Shown here: positions 50,861-61,926 of the stretch, one piece after another
Position numbering within the stretch: the first letter of the stretch is position 1
Layout: each line of letters opens with the position of its first letter
Source: Isochrysis galbana
Lineage: Eukaryota > Haptophyta > Isochrysidales > Isochrysidaceae
Reading direction: 5' to 3'
Length of the DNA stretch: 64,000 bases
Assembly: GCA_018136815.1 (NCBI GenBank)
Contig: CM030941.1
Span: 1,983,582 to 2,047,581 of the forward strand
Program-made: the position numbers and the translations under genes
Notes under the pieces: model-generated
The model's database searches: none
The model's input: only the letters and a program-made list of their open reading frames with translations
Told to the model about the DNA's origin: nothing

Positions 50861-53580
50861 TCCGAATGATTGCCATTGTTGGCGCCGCTTCCGGAGAGTC
50901 GTCGGCGTCGTCGGACGCGGCGAGCTCGCGCGTGCCGGAGGCGGGGCGGTCCATGGAGAGAATGGGTCGTGGAGTGTAGACTCGGAGGCGTGGAGTGGCG
51001 TGTCGTTGTCGTGGTTATCGTGGGTTTCTTTTTGGTCTTCGTGGTTGTCTGACTCGGGAGTAGCTGGACGGGAAACAACGGGGTCGGAAGAAACTTCACT
51101 CGTTTCCCTCCCCTCTCATAACGATGAAGAGCCGACCACGGCTCGTAGGCGGTAGCCTCGGTCGAGCTAAGTGAAGGCCGGTCCAATAGGCTGCACCGCG
51201 CGCAAGCGAGTAGCTCTAACGCGGACAATTTCTTCGTCGACGTCTGGTCTCGCTGTTGGCTCAAATGTCGAAGAAGAACAGGCATCCAATGGATCGCCAT
51301 CGCTCCAGCTACACCGACGTAGGTGCGGCTGCGAAGAGCGCCACGGTGCGGTGAAGGAGAGAGGTTAGCCATGGCCGACTCACGGCCATCCACGACGCAA
51401 GTTGGCTGGAGGGGCGGCAGCCCTTTGGTGAGGTACAACCCGGTGGCTTTCTGGTGTCCAGTGCCGTGCTCCCAGGGTTGGACGAATTGGGTCGGGGTCA
51501 ACCCCCCGACTAAACGGCGAGCTTCCGCATGCATCCGAGGGTTCTCGACCGCTACAAACGGAGCAGTGGCGGAGGCCATTGACTTGAAGACGCGAGCGGC
51601 CGACTCAAGAGCGGCACGACGTCCGGGTTCTTGGGAGAGCCATTGACTGCTGACAGCGGAGAGGTACGTGCAGGGCGGGTGGGCGATGACTAGGTCCCAA
51701 CCTAGGTTTTGGACATGAAGCGCGTCGCCTTGGAAGTGGGGCACGTAATCGATCTCGGAAGGATACAAATCGCACGTAGCTACATCAGCACCGGCGAGTA
51801 GGAACATGGAGGAGACGACGCCGCTCGTCTCGCCAACGACGAGAACGCGTGGTGCGTGACAGCCAGACGTCAGCCCGTCTTGGACTCGTTGATTCATCTT
51901 CGTGAGCTCAGCGCAAAGCTCATCGAAGTGCTTGGGTAGCGCGGCGGCAGGCGAGGCTAGGGTGCCATTGCGAGGCCGGCGAAGCTCTTGGGCTGCCTCC
52001 GTGAGGTGCCGAGGTAATACCACCGCAGAGCCGCTCGCTCGTGCACGAAGAGAGGCGAGAGCGTGGAGAGCGGGTGACGGGGTATCATCACGGGTGCCGA
52101 CATCGGAGTTGTTTTGAGAGGAATCGAAGGACTGGATCGCGGACGCATTGATCGCTGCCACGCGCATGATGGTGGTGGCAGTGGTATCGAGAGGCAGGCA
52201 GTGCTCGGAGGCGGCGACCGGTGGCCGCAGCGACGTAGGACGAATGGAAGAAGACTCGGATATCGACGACGTAGAGACGGGCTCGGAGGACGGGATTGAC
52301 GAAGAAACTCGGAGAAGTGGGGTGTCGGACGGCGGCGACGGACGCCGCGGCCGCGAGACCACCGGTGAGAGACATGAAGGACATGGCTCAGGGACTCGGT
52401 TGGGCTGGCTCAATGGGCGTAGAAGCTCGGTTTGGGAGGCCGCCGTTCCTCGACGTGCAGAGGAGTTGTGGTCACTCTCCATGGTCACGTCGGAAGAGGA
52501 GACGTCGTTGCATTCTGTCGTCGGCGGGGTCGGCGCCGGCGAAAGAAGGGACGTGGCTGTCGTAGAAGCCGGCTGCGGGAAAGGCTGGGGCCAGGGTGGT
52601 GGCTCTGCGGCAGCGGCTGGCGTGGGTAGTGGCCGAAGAGGTTCTGCAATGCGAAGCATTCTTCGGAGGACTTGGCTCGGGCTAGCGGGTGGATGGACCG
52701 CTGAAATTACGGTGGATTCAGACTCGAATTCGGAAGACTCGGCGACTTGAGAGGGGCTAGGAGACGGCTGTTCAAGCTCCTCCAGGGCTCTCGGTTGATG
52801 GGGTGGCGTGGGAACGCCGGTGGTCGACCGCGGACTCCGCGGTGACGTTAATTTGTACTCGGACTCGGACTCGTCGTTTCTGGCGTGCTGGACGCCAATA
52901 ACAGGGCTAACTTTCGAAATGGGAACGGACGGGGCCGGCTCAAAGGTGAAGCCCCCTGGCGTCGCAACCGTCGGTGAGGACGAAGCTGAAGCTTGTGATG
53001 ACAATAGGGGCACGGTGGCCAGCACCGGTTGGCTCGGTGCGGCCGAAATCTCGGACTCGGTGACGGGCTTGATTACGCGGGCTCGGGATGCACTGTCTTG
53101 TGCGATTGGACTCGGACTCGGAACGGAAACGGAAGGGATCGGCTCGGCGGCGTGCAGCCTGCTGGAGTGGCAGGCCGGCTGCGGCGAGACTCGGAACGGT
53201 GGCTCGGACAAGGACACAGTGGCTGTCGTCGAGGGCTTCGGCGTCAGCTTGTGTTTGGACTCGATACGCGGTGGCTCGTGAAACGGGGCTCGGTTGTGGT
53301 TGGAATTCTGGAAGTGACCGGAGATTCCAAATGACTCAGACTCGGGGCGCGGAGGACCGAAGGTGAACACTCCCGCGGAAGGAGTGGTCGTCGGAGGCTC
53401 AGTGAGTGGCTGGAGCTCCGTTAATCCTGCGGTCGACCGCGTGGTAGGACTCGGTGACGTTGTAAACTCGGACTCGGACTCGGACTCGGACTCGGATGGC
53501 TCAGAACGGGGTTTGCTCAAAACAGGCTTGGACTCGGACTCGAAAGAAAGTGGGGAAGAACCGGAGAACTGCGCCTCCAT
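50857..53580 (-). CDS. Chromovirus Pol, copy B: Ser/Pro/Glu-rich region and methyltransferase-like domain
   Basis: The frame of 907 codons starts at a Met matching an internal Met of copy A (MEAQFSG). It carries (Ser-Glu)n repeats, one unit longer than in A, and Pro/Ser-rich sequence. The methyltransferase-like domain follows at about 51263-51850. It retains VLVVGETSGVV, HPPCTYLSAVSSQW, VENPRMHAE, QPWEHG and GLPPLQPT. After this domain the frame runs into a false C-terminus because of the missing C at 51110-51113; copies A and C have five C there. Confidence 0.85.
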   Translation of the reverse strand: MEAQFSGSSPLSFESESKPVLSKPRSEPSESESESESEFTTSPSPTTRSTAGLTELQPLTEPPTTTPSAGVFTFGPPRPESESFGISGHFQNSNHNRAPFHEPPRIESKHKLTPKPSTTATVSLSEPPFRVSPQPACHSSRLHAAEPIPSVSVPSPSPIAQDSASRARVIKPVTESEISAAPSQPVLATVPLLSSQASASSSPTVATPGGFTFEPAPSVPISKVSPVIGVQHARNDESESEYKLTSPRSPRSTTGVPTPPHQPRALEELEQPSPSPSQVAESSEFESESTVISAVHPPASPSQVLRRMLRIAEPLRPLPTPAAAAEPPPWPQPFPQPASTTATSLLSPAPTPPTTECNDVSSSDVTMESDHNSSARRGTAASQTELLRPLSQPNRVPEPCPSCLSPVVSRPRRPSPPSDTPLLRVSSSIPSSEPVSTSSISESSSIRPTSLRPPVAASEHCLPLDTTATTIMRVAAINASAIQSFDSSQNNSDVGTRDDTPSPALHALASLRARASGSAVVLPRHLTEAAQELRRPRNGTLASPAAALPKHFDELCAELTKMNQRVQDGLTSGCHAPRVLVVGETSGVVSSMFLLAGADVATCDLYPSEIDYVPHFQGDALHVQNLGWDLVIAHPPCTYLSAVSSQWLSQEPGRRAALESAARVFKSMASATAPFVAVENPRMHAEARRLVGGLTPTQFVQPWEHGTGHQKATGLYLTKGLPPLQPTCVVDGRESAMANLSPSPHRGALRSRTYVGVAGAMAIHWMPVLLRHLSQQRDQTSTKKLSALELLACARCSLLDRPSLSSTEATAYEPWSALHRYERGGKRVKFLPTPLFPVQLLPSQTTTKTKKKPTITTTTTRHSTPPSLHSTTHSLHGPPRLRHARARRVRRRRRLSGSGANNGNHSE
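51263..51850 (-). other. Phage-type DNA cytosine methyltransferase-like domain, copy B
   Basis: This is the same domain as in copy A at 20251-20847, with all motif blocks conserved. Observed changes are conservative (CDLYPSE for CDFYPSE; GTGHQKATG for GAGHQKATG; AMAIHW for AMATHW). The catalytic-type Cys of PPC is at about 51676. Confidence 0.8.
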
Positions 53581-54148
53581 CGTCGTAGTAATGGAGACTG
53601 GTGATACCGGTGATGACTGGACTGGGCTCAGACTCGTAGATGGGCTCGCGGTGGCGTAAGACGAAGAGGGTGATTCTGAACGTGACTTGGACTCGGACTC
53701 GTACTCGGGAGACGTTTTGTGGCTCGGACATGCGAAATTTGATTTGAAGGATTGAAGGTTGGATTGGGCCTGCGGCGGCTGGATTTTCGCAGACCGTGAG
53801 GTCTTGGACTGGGGATGCTTGAGGAGTGGCGGGGGTAGCGGTTGAGCGGCTTGAGTTGATAGAGAGGCGGTGACGGTTGACTTGGTTTTGAGGACTCGTG
53901 CGTGATATCGAGAATCAGGATGGAATCATCGGCATTGGGAGAAATAGGGGCAATCGGCGAGGAGGCAGGAGAAAGAGGGGGATGGAGGTGGCAGGGCTTG
54001 TCTGAACTTGGGGAATCTTGGGGTACCGGTTGGAGGCCGTAGAAGTACTCGGCCGTAGCGTAATACGATCTTTTGGTGGGTGGCGTTCAGGCCCACTACC
54101 CTGGACTGGTAGCGGGGTAACAGCGCGGACGTGGGCCCCGCCGGCGAC
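53581..54148 (-). pseudogene. Chromovirus copy B: start of Pol, frameshifted
   Basis: This corresponds to copy A 17947-18510 just after the Gag UAG. Copy B has one base fewer near 53833 (CTACCCCCGCC against CTACCCCACGCC in A), which separates the Gag frame from the downstream Pol frame. Confidence 0.7.
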
Positions 54149-56253
54149 CTACTGGGCCGGACGGAGAACAACCATCGTGCGGAGGCGGCGGTGGACTTCT
54201 GGGTCGTTACCACACTCGCCACTGCCGCCTTCGCAGAGAAAACGAATGTATGGTTGGCAAACGACGGGGTTATGAGCTCCGTCGCCCGTGCCATACTTCC
54301 ACAAGTCTGCCTCGGGCGTACCAGATGGAGCCCGGGGACGAAAGGCGCAGTACGCGCAGCCGTTGGCGTCGGTCCACTCCTTGACGTCGCGGTCTAAGTC
54401 GTCGAGACGCGGCGCCGTCATGGTGGCATCCGAGGGACGGCAGCGCGTGAGCGCAGCGCGAAGGGCCGGGTGACCCGCGTAACGAGAGATTTGCCAGAAG
54501 CGGGCTCGCGCTCGAGACCAGCTACCTGGATCCCATTCCGAGAGGCCCGAATCGGCCGGAAGCCCAAGGCCGTTCGGAGGGGGATCACATTGGCGACGGG
54601 AAGACGTGCTTTTGCCGAGGGGACGGTCAAGAAGTGCGTCCGGTAACGGAGACGATGCGGAGTAATTCGTAGGCGGAGGCGGAGCCCGACGATTGTCAGC
54701 GCCAGTCGCCTTGCGGTTCGAGTTGTTGTTTTGCGATTTTAATGCCTCGGCCACCGCCGCTTGGACGGCGGCGACCATCGAAGCCGTAGTGTCTGCGGGG
54801 TTAGAGGCAGTCTTAGCAACCTTGGCGGTCTTGGTGGACTTGGAAGTAGTCGCCGGCGGCGTCACGGCGGCGACCGTGACCGACGCTTGTTGGCCAGCGC
54901 GGGCTTGTTCGTACGGGCTCAAGTAGCGCTGGCAGAGGTTGACGCACGAAAGGGCGAACGAGGGAGCTCGTGGTTCTCGACGCGGAAGCGAGTCTTCGCA
55001 AGACACTCGCCGAACTTGGTCGCGTTATCCACGCCGCGAGCCGCGTCGACCTTGTCGTTCCGAATGATGGACTCGAATCGTTGATTGATATCGTGCGACA
55101 TGTTTGGGTGGTCCCAGACCGTCGTGGCATCCACCTTCGCGTCACCCATCTTGCGGACGTACGCGCGCACCAAATTCTTGGATAACTCTAAGAGATCGGA
55201 GCCGGCTTCACGGGCTACGAGGCGGTCCCACTCCATGGAGGCGGAGTCTTTGGCGAAGCCGGGCACGTTGGCCGCGAAGGTGGCGTCGCACTTGCGGAGA
55301 AGCACGTCGCAGGCCAGCGCGGGATTGAGAGAGAGAACCGGATCTTCGGCGAGATCGAGGAGGAAGGCGTAAATCCTTTGGTTGCCGGTGGTGCACAAGT
55401 TGGCGGCCGCTAGCAAGGATGTAAAGATTTCACGGTGGTCGCAGCCGAGCGAGAGGGCGCGCTCGAGTGGCTTGATGAAGGACAGACGAAAATCATTCCA
55501 GGAGGTGGCCGCTGTCTGGACGTTGTCCGAGGCCAGGCCCTTGGGGAACTTGATCTCGGAAAGCTCTTTGCCCATTCGGACTTGGTGATGGAGGGTGCGG
55601 TCGAGGAAGAAGCGGCTCCGAGCCCACTTGGTCACGTGCTCCTTCTCGAAAAACACACGGTAGTGCCAAACATTGCCGGCCCGAGAGAGGCCGCCGTTGA
55701 GAATGGCGTGGATTAGCTCGAAATCGTCGGAGTTCTTGTAGAGAGAAGCTACCTCATAGGGGGACATGTTAAACAGTTGGTCCATGAGGCTAGGATGACC
55801 TCTCGCTCAGAAACATCCCGGCTAGGCTTGGATCGACGGGATGCCGCCGAGTCGCCGGATTTGGAAGCGAGCGGAGGCCCGCGACGGTGGGTGGAGGTTG
55901 GGGATCAGAAACAGGCTTGACAGACGGGACAGGAACGGGTGTATTGGGTACGGGATCGGAAATCGGATTTGGCGGAACGGAGAACGGCGCGGCGGGCAAA
56001 GGTTGAGAAGGAAACTTGGCCGAGGCAGGGGGAGCACCGATGGAGTTGTCTCCTTCTTCCACAAGCGGTGGCGAAGTTTCGACTCGAGACGAAGTCGTAG
56101 TGCCCGCTTGGCCCTGTAGAATGTTGAGTATCGTGTTGAGGTAGACCCCACCTCTCGCTGAAATTCTTCGTGGCGCTGGGCGGCTTGGAGGGTAGAGGAC
56201 TCGAGGCGGTCGACAGCGCCGCGGAGAGCCTCGATCTGGACTTGTTGGTCCAT
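54149..56253 (-). pseudogene. gag: Chromovirus Gag, copy B, frameshifted
   Basis: Read on the minus strand, the frame from 55785 (MDQLFNMSPYEVASLYKN) gives a capsid-like helical protein (VTKWARSRFF, RALSLGCDHREIFTSLLAAA) matching copy A from its truncation point on. A missing C near 54955 moves the C-terminal third (CVNLCQRYLSPYEQA to the UAG at 54149) to another frame. A possible N-terminal extension with a coiled-coil-like segment (MDQQVQIEALRGAVDRLESS, from 56253) and a Pro-rich stretch lies upstream in other frames, so the true start is uncertain. Confidence 0.65.
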
Positions 56254-56787
56254 GATTTGGGCGGCGCCGACGGTGGCGGTCGGAGGTGGAACGACGTTAC
56301 GTTTGGGGTACGAATACGTGACGGGGGTGGAACAAACTCTTCATATGGTGGGGGCTCGAAAGGAGGGAGGGACCGGACGGACCCACATCATCTTCAGCAC
56401 CAACCACAGAGGGATTGAGAGAGGAAGGAACACTTGGCAAAGGATCAGCGAAAGAAAGGAGAGGAAAGGCCACCGGTGGAGCAACGGACGAGGCTAGAGG
56501 ACCCATTCCAGCTCCAGTTGACGGGGTGTGAGTAGAGGCCCGCGGAGCGGCGGAACTTCGACCGTCGGCGCGGAGAGGCGAGAGGGGGGGAGAACTGGCT
56601 CGGAAAGGCTCTCCTTTGAAGAAGGGAGGGGTCCCACGAGGCTCTCTTCCCCAGGAGACTTCGACCCGAACAGTTCGGGAAGAGAAGAAGAAGAGACGGG
56701 CTCATGACGCGGGGACGATGAAGATTTCTCAAGGGAAGAACTCGACGTGACGACCGGAGCCGAAGGCGCGAGCGAAGATTTTGTGCT

Positions 56788-57667
56788 TGTCAGAGCAGGC
56801 TGATCTCACTCTTGGAGATTGCCTGCGAGGGCGCGCCGGCAGCTAGCGCGGAACGCGGTTCTTGTGGGGGAGCTCATGGAGCTTTCCTCGGGGTTGACTA
56901 CGGGCATGGTGATCGACGCACGACGCACGACGCACGCACGGAGCACGGTGGGCGCGGAAGTGCGGAAGGAGGCTTGTGGGAGGTGGTGGCAGGCGACTGG
57001 GGTGGCTCAGGCGCGTGCTTGACTTGTATTGACTCGTTGACTCGGGGTATAGACTCGGGAACTCGGGGGGACTCGCTTGGGAACACGGTGGGACTCGACG
57101 AAGTTGCTACAAAAACACTCACAAGAAACCCAAACCCAACGACCTTGGGCTCAGAAAACTAACGTAAACACTCCGGAATCATACGATAAACAAACCCTCC
57201 CCGTGCGACAAAGGCTGAGTCGCGATCGCTCGTCATGCGCGAAGAAATACGGAAAGAGAGCGCAAAACTACGCAAACGAAGGGTTCAAACTATCGTTAAA
57301 GTGAAAACTCGTCCGCTGAAGCCAACGCGGAGGGTCGAGGAGAGGTCCAAACTCGCGCGGGGGAAGAAGGCGATGTGCAGAGAGACCTTCTAGACAAGCG
57401 ACGAGCAAGGGGCGACGAAACAAGACGCGAGACGCGGGCGCGTGCCATTCGTTCTTCCTTTCTTTCACCGAAACCGCGACGAAACTAACGTTAAATCGGT
57501 GCCCCCTCCGCGGAATCGCGAAGAAGAACGGACGAGATGGAGGCAATCATCGAAGGAATCGCGAGAGGAATCGAAGCGAGGGGGGGGAACAACGACGGCC
57601 GGAGGAAACGAACCGCGCGCGGGAGAAGAGAACCTCGCGCGGGGGGGGATTAATATAACGCCGGAGG
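56788..57667 (-). repeat. Partial 5' LTR of copy B, cut by the assembly gap
   Basis: It matches 44297-45188 from TGTCAGAGC onward but is 12 bp shorter over 880 bp, mostly through single-base losses in short runs. It ends at the N block. Confidence 0.85.
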
Positions 57668-57767
57668 NNNNNNNNNNNNNNNNNNNNNNNNNNNNNNNNN
57701 NNNNNNNNNNNNNNNNNNNNNNNNNNNNNNNNNNNNNNNNNNNNNNNNNNNNNNNNNNNNNNNNNNN
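57668..57767. other. Assembly gap of 100 N
   Basis: Exactly 100 N separate LTR sequence on the left from integrase-coding sequence on the right. A fixed length of this kind is normally a placeholder for unknown size. Confidence 0.95.
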
Positions 57768-58515
57768 CCTGGGTGACCAAGGTGGTCATGGTAGGCGCGG
57801 AGGTACGTGTCCACGAAGGACTCCGGAATGTACAAACGAAGAGGAGCCTCTTCCGCTTCTGAGGAGCGGTAGTAGAGTAGGCCATCGCGAAGGAGGAATC
57901 GGGAACTTTTCTTCGACGACGAGCTAGAGTCAATCGAAGAGGAAGCTTTCGGAAGGATCGACCGACTTCAGAAAGGATCGAGCTGGCGAGATCGTCGGTA
58001 GAGAGCGCTTGACGCAATTCGTCGGCATGAGGCACGCCCACATCGAGATACGAGGAGGTAATCGACTCCGAAGATTCCGATGCTTGACGAGCGAGCCTAT
58101 CGTTTGCTTGTTGGCGGCGAGCGGTGAGGGTGGATGAAGTAACCGCGGCGGCAACTATGTCGTGAATTTCGGAAGAATCGAAAGAATGGACGTCACTCTC
58201 CTCGAGATGGAGAGGATCGTGATCGGGCTCGAGAGCAACTAGGCGGGATAAGCCGTCGGCGTCCCAGTGAGTGACTCCAGGTTTGTGCACGACGTCGAAT
58301 CGATATTCGGCTAGCTTAGGACCCATCGCATGAGGCGCGAGGCTGGACCACCGGTGACTTGATCTTTCATCGTGTGAAGCCAGCGCAAAGCTGAATGGTC
58401 TACGACGAGGGTGAAGTGGCGACCCCAAAGATAAGGCCTCCAATTTCGGATCGATTCTAGCGCTGCTAGAAGTTCGATTTCAGTAACTGTCCAATGGCGC
58501 TCAGCCGGACTCAAA

Positions 58516-61500
58516 CTACGACCGTAGTATGCAACAACGCGCTCTCTCCCTTCGTCGTCTTTCTGGCAGGACGCCGGCGATGCCGAGCTTGCTAGCACCG
58601 TCGGTCTTAACGAGGAAAGGACGGTCGTCTCGAGGAGGTGCGAGTACGGGTTCTTCACAGATAGCTTGCTTGAGATCTTCGATAGCCTGTCGACAGGCTT
58701 CTGTTTGCGACTCGACCGGGACGTCGCACCCTTTCCGCGTGAGAGCGGTTAACGGCGCCGCACGGATCGCAAAACGACGGATGAAACGGCGGTAGTAGGA
58801 GCACAATCCAAGGAACGAACGGACGGCTTCGATCGAGTTGATTTGGGTTGGGTCGATTTTCGAGACAGCTTCCACTTTCTTGGGATCCATCCGAAGACCT
58901 TCACGCGAAACAACGTGGCCGAGATATTCAGCCGAGGTGGCAAAGAAAACGCATTTCGACATCTTGCAAGTGAGGCCCGCCCAGATGAGACGTTCCAAGA
59001 CAAGATCAAGACGGTGTAACATTTGTTGGAATGACGACTCTTCCCTGGCCTGCAGCGAGTCACCTACACCTGTCGACCAGGCGCCGACATCATCCAAGTA
59101 TGGCATACAAATCTCCCATGCCAGCCCACCGAGAACGGCGTCCATGAGGCGGCACATATACGAGGGACCGGATTGAACACCGAAAGGCAAGTAATTGAAC
59201 TCGTACTTGCCGCGATGAGTAGTGAACGCGGTGATATGTTTATCGGATTCTTTGATCGGTATACCCCAGAAACCAGATGCCAGGTCCAGGGTGCAAAGGA
59301 ATAGAGAATCGAGGTTGCCTTGACCGGACGACAATCGGTCGATGGCTTCTACCGTGAGGGGAAGAGGGCTGTCCTCTAGACGAAGCTTGGAGTTGACGTC
59401 GCGATAATCTACGCAGAAACGTACGGAGCCATCCTTCTTAGTGACTAACACGACTCGAGAGGCCCACGACGAATTTGATTTCCTAATGATGCCCGCGGAC
59501 TCCATCTTGCAAACTTCGTCCTCTATGATCTTCTCACCCTCTCGTCCAACTCTAGACGGTGCGTGACGGTGAGCTTCGGCTCCGGGGTTGAGCGGTAGCT
59601 CTACCTCCATCACGTGAATGTGATTCGGGTTAGTCGGGTCAATTGCGAAAGCAGCGATACGTCGGGCCAGTAGACGACGAACTTGTTCACGTTGGGGCAT
59701 CGAGAGACGGCCCTCGGGGTCGATCTTGGCTGCCTCGAGGAGCTTGCGTTGGTCCTCGTTGAGCGACTCAATCACATCCGGCGAGTTATTGTCACCGACG
59801 CGGTGATAAGTTCCAGCGTGAATCTTGAATCGAACCTGTAGCGAAGCTACAGGATGGAACGACGGAAGGTGTAGTGGTTTGGGGTCAGTATTGGCCACCG
59901 TAACCGCGATGGTGTGGTCGGATTTCGGCCTCTCTACTTGAGGGATGACGAGCGGAGAGCTGTCAATAGTCTCGCGTGTAGGGAGTCGGTCCACGAGCAT
60001 GGCGCAGTCTTCGTGTTCTCGAAGAGCTAGCGGAATTCGGACGTGAAACGTCGCCCGATGATAGGCCGGGATCGTGATAGGTTCATGGGTATATAGGAGG
60101 TACTCGGAGCCACAAGACGCCGGCGCTTTGGCGGCAAACTCATCGGCCGTGTTGAAGAGCGGCTCGGAGACTAGCTGGTTGTCGTTTTCGGCGGCTTGCG
60201 GCCCTCGGAAGAAGTCAGTCGTGATTGGGTTCGCGGAGGTCGGACAGACCTGTGCACAAGTCATGCTGACAGGGACCACCGCTATCGGTGACGTCGAGAC
60301 GCGAAAGATCGGCGGAGCGTCGGGGCTTGGACTGCCATTAACCTCAAGAGGAGCCACCGTGGATGGGGCACCGAGGGTGATAGAGCCGTCCGCGCTGTCG
60401 GAGGCGAGCTGAATCGAAGCGGCGTGCGTAGCTAAGAAGTCGTTCCCGAGCAGTAGCATCGGGTTGCCTTCAATCACCATGAACGTATGACGAAAGAGAA
60501 ATCCACCGACGGAGAAAACGATTCGAGCCTTGCCTCGCGTGATAAGAGGTAGGCCGTCTGGGCCATGGAGCGGTGTCACTACGGCTTGCGGCAGCCGCTC
60601 GACGCATGCGTCGTTGGGTAGGCTGGACAAGAGGGAAGTGGTCACGACCGACGGGCCAGCTCCGGTGTCAGCGAGTGTGCTGTTGACCGTGAGGGCGGAG
60701 TCGGCTAAGATTACTCCTTCTTTGCCGGCAGCCTCGCCGGAGCGGCAGACCATTAGATCTCGAACATATAGACAATGCCTTGGGTAGGCAGATGGTAGGG
60801 TATCCACGACGCTCTCCGGCCGGTGCGCGGTCACGTGTGCAATGGTGTCGGACAGGGACGGGGTTGGTCGCCAGCGTCGTTGCTCGGGTGAATTCGTCGT
60901 CAAACTGGTCGTCGTCTCTTCGGGTACTCCGACTGCCGCTATCGTGGCAGAGGGCCTAGAGGGGTCGTCCTCGTTGGTAGCGGTACAGGGTGATAGCTTG
61001 GGACTAGTGTAGCCCAGGCCTCTCTTGTCGGTGGGGTGCCTCGGGTGGTCGGACATCTTTTCCCAATCTTTCTCGAGACGGGCTTGGGCTTCTGTCTTGG
61101 GTCTTCGAACTAATGAGGCTAGCTCTTCGGCGCGGATGCCTTTGGCTTCCACGAACTCGATCGGCGCTCGGACGGCAGCGGCGAGGTCGGATTCCTCGTC
61201 GGCGTTTCGTCCGGCTAGAGCTTGCGCTCTTATTTCGTCAGCGGTTTCGAGCGTGACGTTGGACCATTTCTGGTCCCCGTTCACTCCGAATGATTGCCAT
61301 TGTTGGCGCCGCTTCCGGAGAGTCGTCGGCGTCGTCGGACGCGGCGAGCTCGCGCGTGCCGGAGGCGGGGCGGTCCATGGAGAGAATGGGTCGTGGAGTG
61401 TAGACTCGGAGGCGTGGAGTGGCGTGTCGTTGTCGTGGTTATCGTGGGTTTCTTTTTGGTCTTCGTGGTTGTCTGACTCGGGAGTAGCTGGACGGGAAAC

Positions 61501-61926
61501 AACGGGGTCGGAAGAAACTTCACTCGTTTCCCTCCCCCTCTCATAACGATGAAGAGCCGACCACGGCTCGTAGGCGGTAGCCTCGGTCGAGCTAAGTGAA
61601 GGCCGGTCCAATAGGCTGCACCGCGCGCAAGCGAGTAGCTCTAACGCGGACAATTTCTTCGTCGACGTCTGGTCTCGCTGTTGGCTCAAATGTCGAAGAA
61701 GAACAGGCATCCAATGGATCGCCATCGCTCCAGCTACACCGACGTAGGTGCGGCTGCGAAGAGCGCCACGGTGCGGTGAAGGAGAGAGGTTAGCCATGGC
61801 CGACTCACGGCCATCCACGACGCAAGTTGGCTGGAGGGGCGGCAGCCCTTTGGTGAGGTACAACCCGGTGGCTTTCTGGTGTCCAGTGCCGTGCTCCCAG
61901 GGTTGGACGAATTGGGTCGGGGTCAA
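58516..61926 (-). CDS. pol: Chromovirus Pol, copy C: late methyltransferase-like region to RNase H
   Basis: The frame has 1136 codons and begins inside the methyltransferase-like domain (LTPTQFVQPWEHGTGHQKAT). It runs without a break through the 61534-61538 C5 run, which is C4 in copy B, then protease, reverse transcriptase and the start of RNase H. It ends where 2 nt are missing near 58566, within the poorly resolved gap flank; RNase H and integrase finger sequence continues in other frames to the gap. Confidence 0.85.
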   Translation of the reverse strand: MTPTQFVQPWEHGTGHQKATGLYLTKGLPPLQPTCVVDGRESAMANLSPSPHRGALRSRTYVGVAGAMAIHWMPVLLRHLSQQRDQTSTKKLSALELLACARCSLLDRPSLSSTEATAYEPWSALHRYERGRETSEVSSDPVVSRPATPESDNHEDQKETHDNHDNDTPLHASESTLHDPFSPWTAPPPARASSPRPTTPTTLRKRRQQWQSFGVNGDQKWSNVTLETADEIRAQALAGRNADEESDLAAAVRAPIEFVEAKGIRAEELASLVRRPKTEAQARLEKDWEKMSDHPRHPTDKRGLGYTSPKLSPCTATNEDDPSRPSATIAAVGVPEETTTSLTTNSPEQRRWRPTPSLSDTIAHVTAHRPESVVDTLPSAYPRHCLYVRDLMVCRSGEAAGKEGVILADSALTVNSTLADTGAGPSVVTTSLLSSLPNDACVERLPQAVVTPLHGPDGLPLITRGKARIVFSVGGFLFRHTFMVIEGNPMLLLGNDFLATHAASIQLASDSADGSITLGAPSTVAPLEVNGSPSPDAPPIFRVSTSPIAVVPVSMTCAQVCPTSANPITTDFFRGPQAAENDNQLVSEPLFNTADEFAAKAPASCGSEYLLYTHEPITIPAYHRATFHVRIPLALREHEDCAMLVDRLPTRETIDSSPLVIPQVERPKSDHTIAVTVANTDPKPLHLPSFHPVASLQVRFKIHAGTYHRVGDNNSPDVIESLNEDQRKLLEAAKIDPEGRLSMPQREQVRRLLARRIAAFAIDPTNPNHIHVMEVELPLNPGAEAHRHAPSRVGREGEKIIEDEVCKMESAGIIRKSNSSWASRVVLVTKKDGSVRFCVDYRDVNSKLRLEDSPLPLTVEAIDRLSSGQGNLDSLFLCTLDLASGFWGIPIKESDKHITAFTTHRGKYEFNYLPFGVQSGPSYMCRLMDAVLGGLAWEICMPYLDDVGAWSTGVGDSLQAREESSFQQMLHRLDLVLERLIWAGLTCKMSKCVFFATSAEYLGHVVSREGLRMDPKKVEAVSKIDPTQINSIEAVRSFLGLCSYYRRFIRRFAIRAAPLTALTRKGCDVPVESQTEACRQAIEDLKQAICEEPVLAPPRDDRPFLVKTDGASKLGIAGVLPERRRRERARCCILRS

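Larger units (their letters stand above)
44297..57667 (-). mobile_element. Ty3/gypsy chromovirus copy B, near full length
   Basis: On the minus strand: 5' LTR (56788-57667, cut by the assembly gap), leader, Gag (about 56250-54149), UAG, Pol (to 45962), polypurine tract (45698-45703), 3' LTR (44297-45697). It covers the whole coding region, whereas A has lost its 5' end and C runs off the window. Frame breaks relative to A and C occur near 54955 (Gag), near 53833, and in the C4 run at 51110-51113. Integrase, chromodomain, RT, RNase H and protease are uninterrupted. The sequence after the 5' LTR (AGCACAAAATC) has no TGG start, so no ordinary tRNA primer-binding site is evident. Confidence 0.9.
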
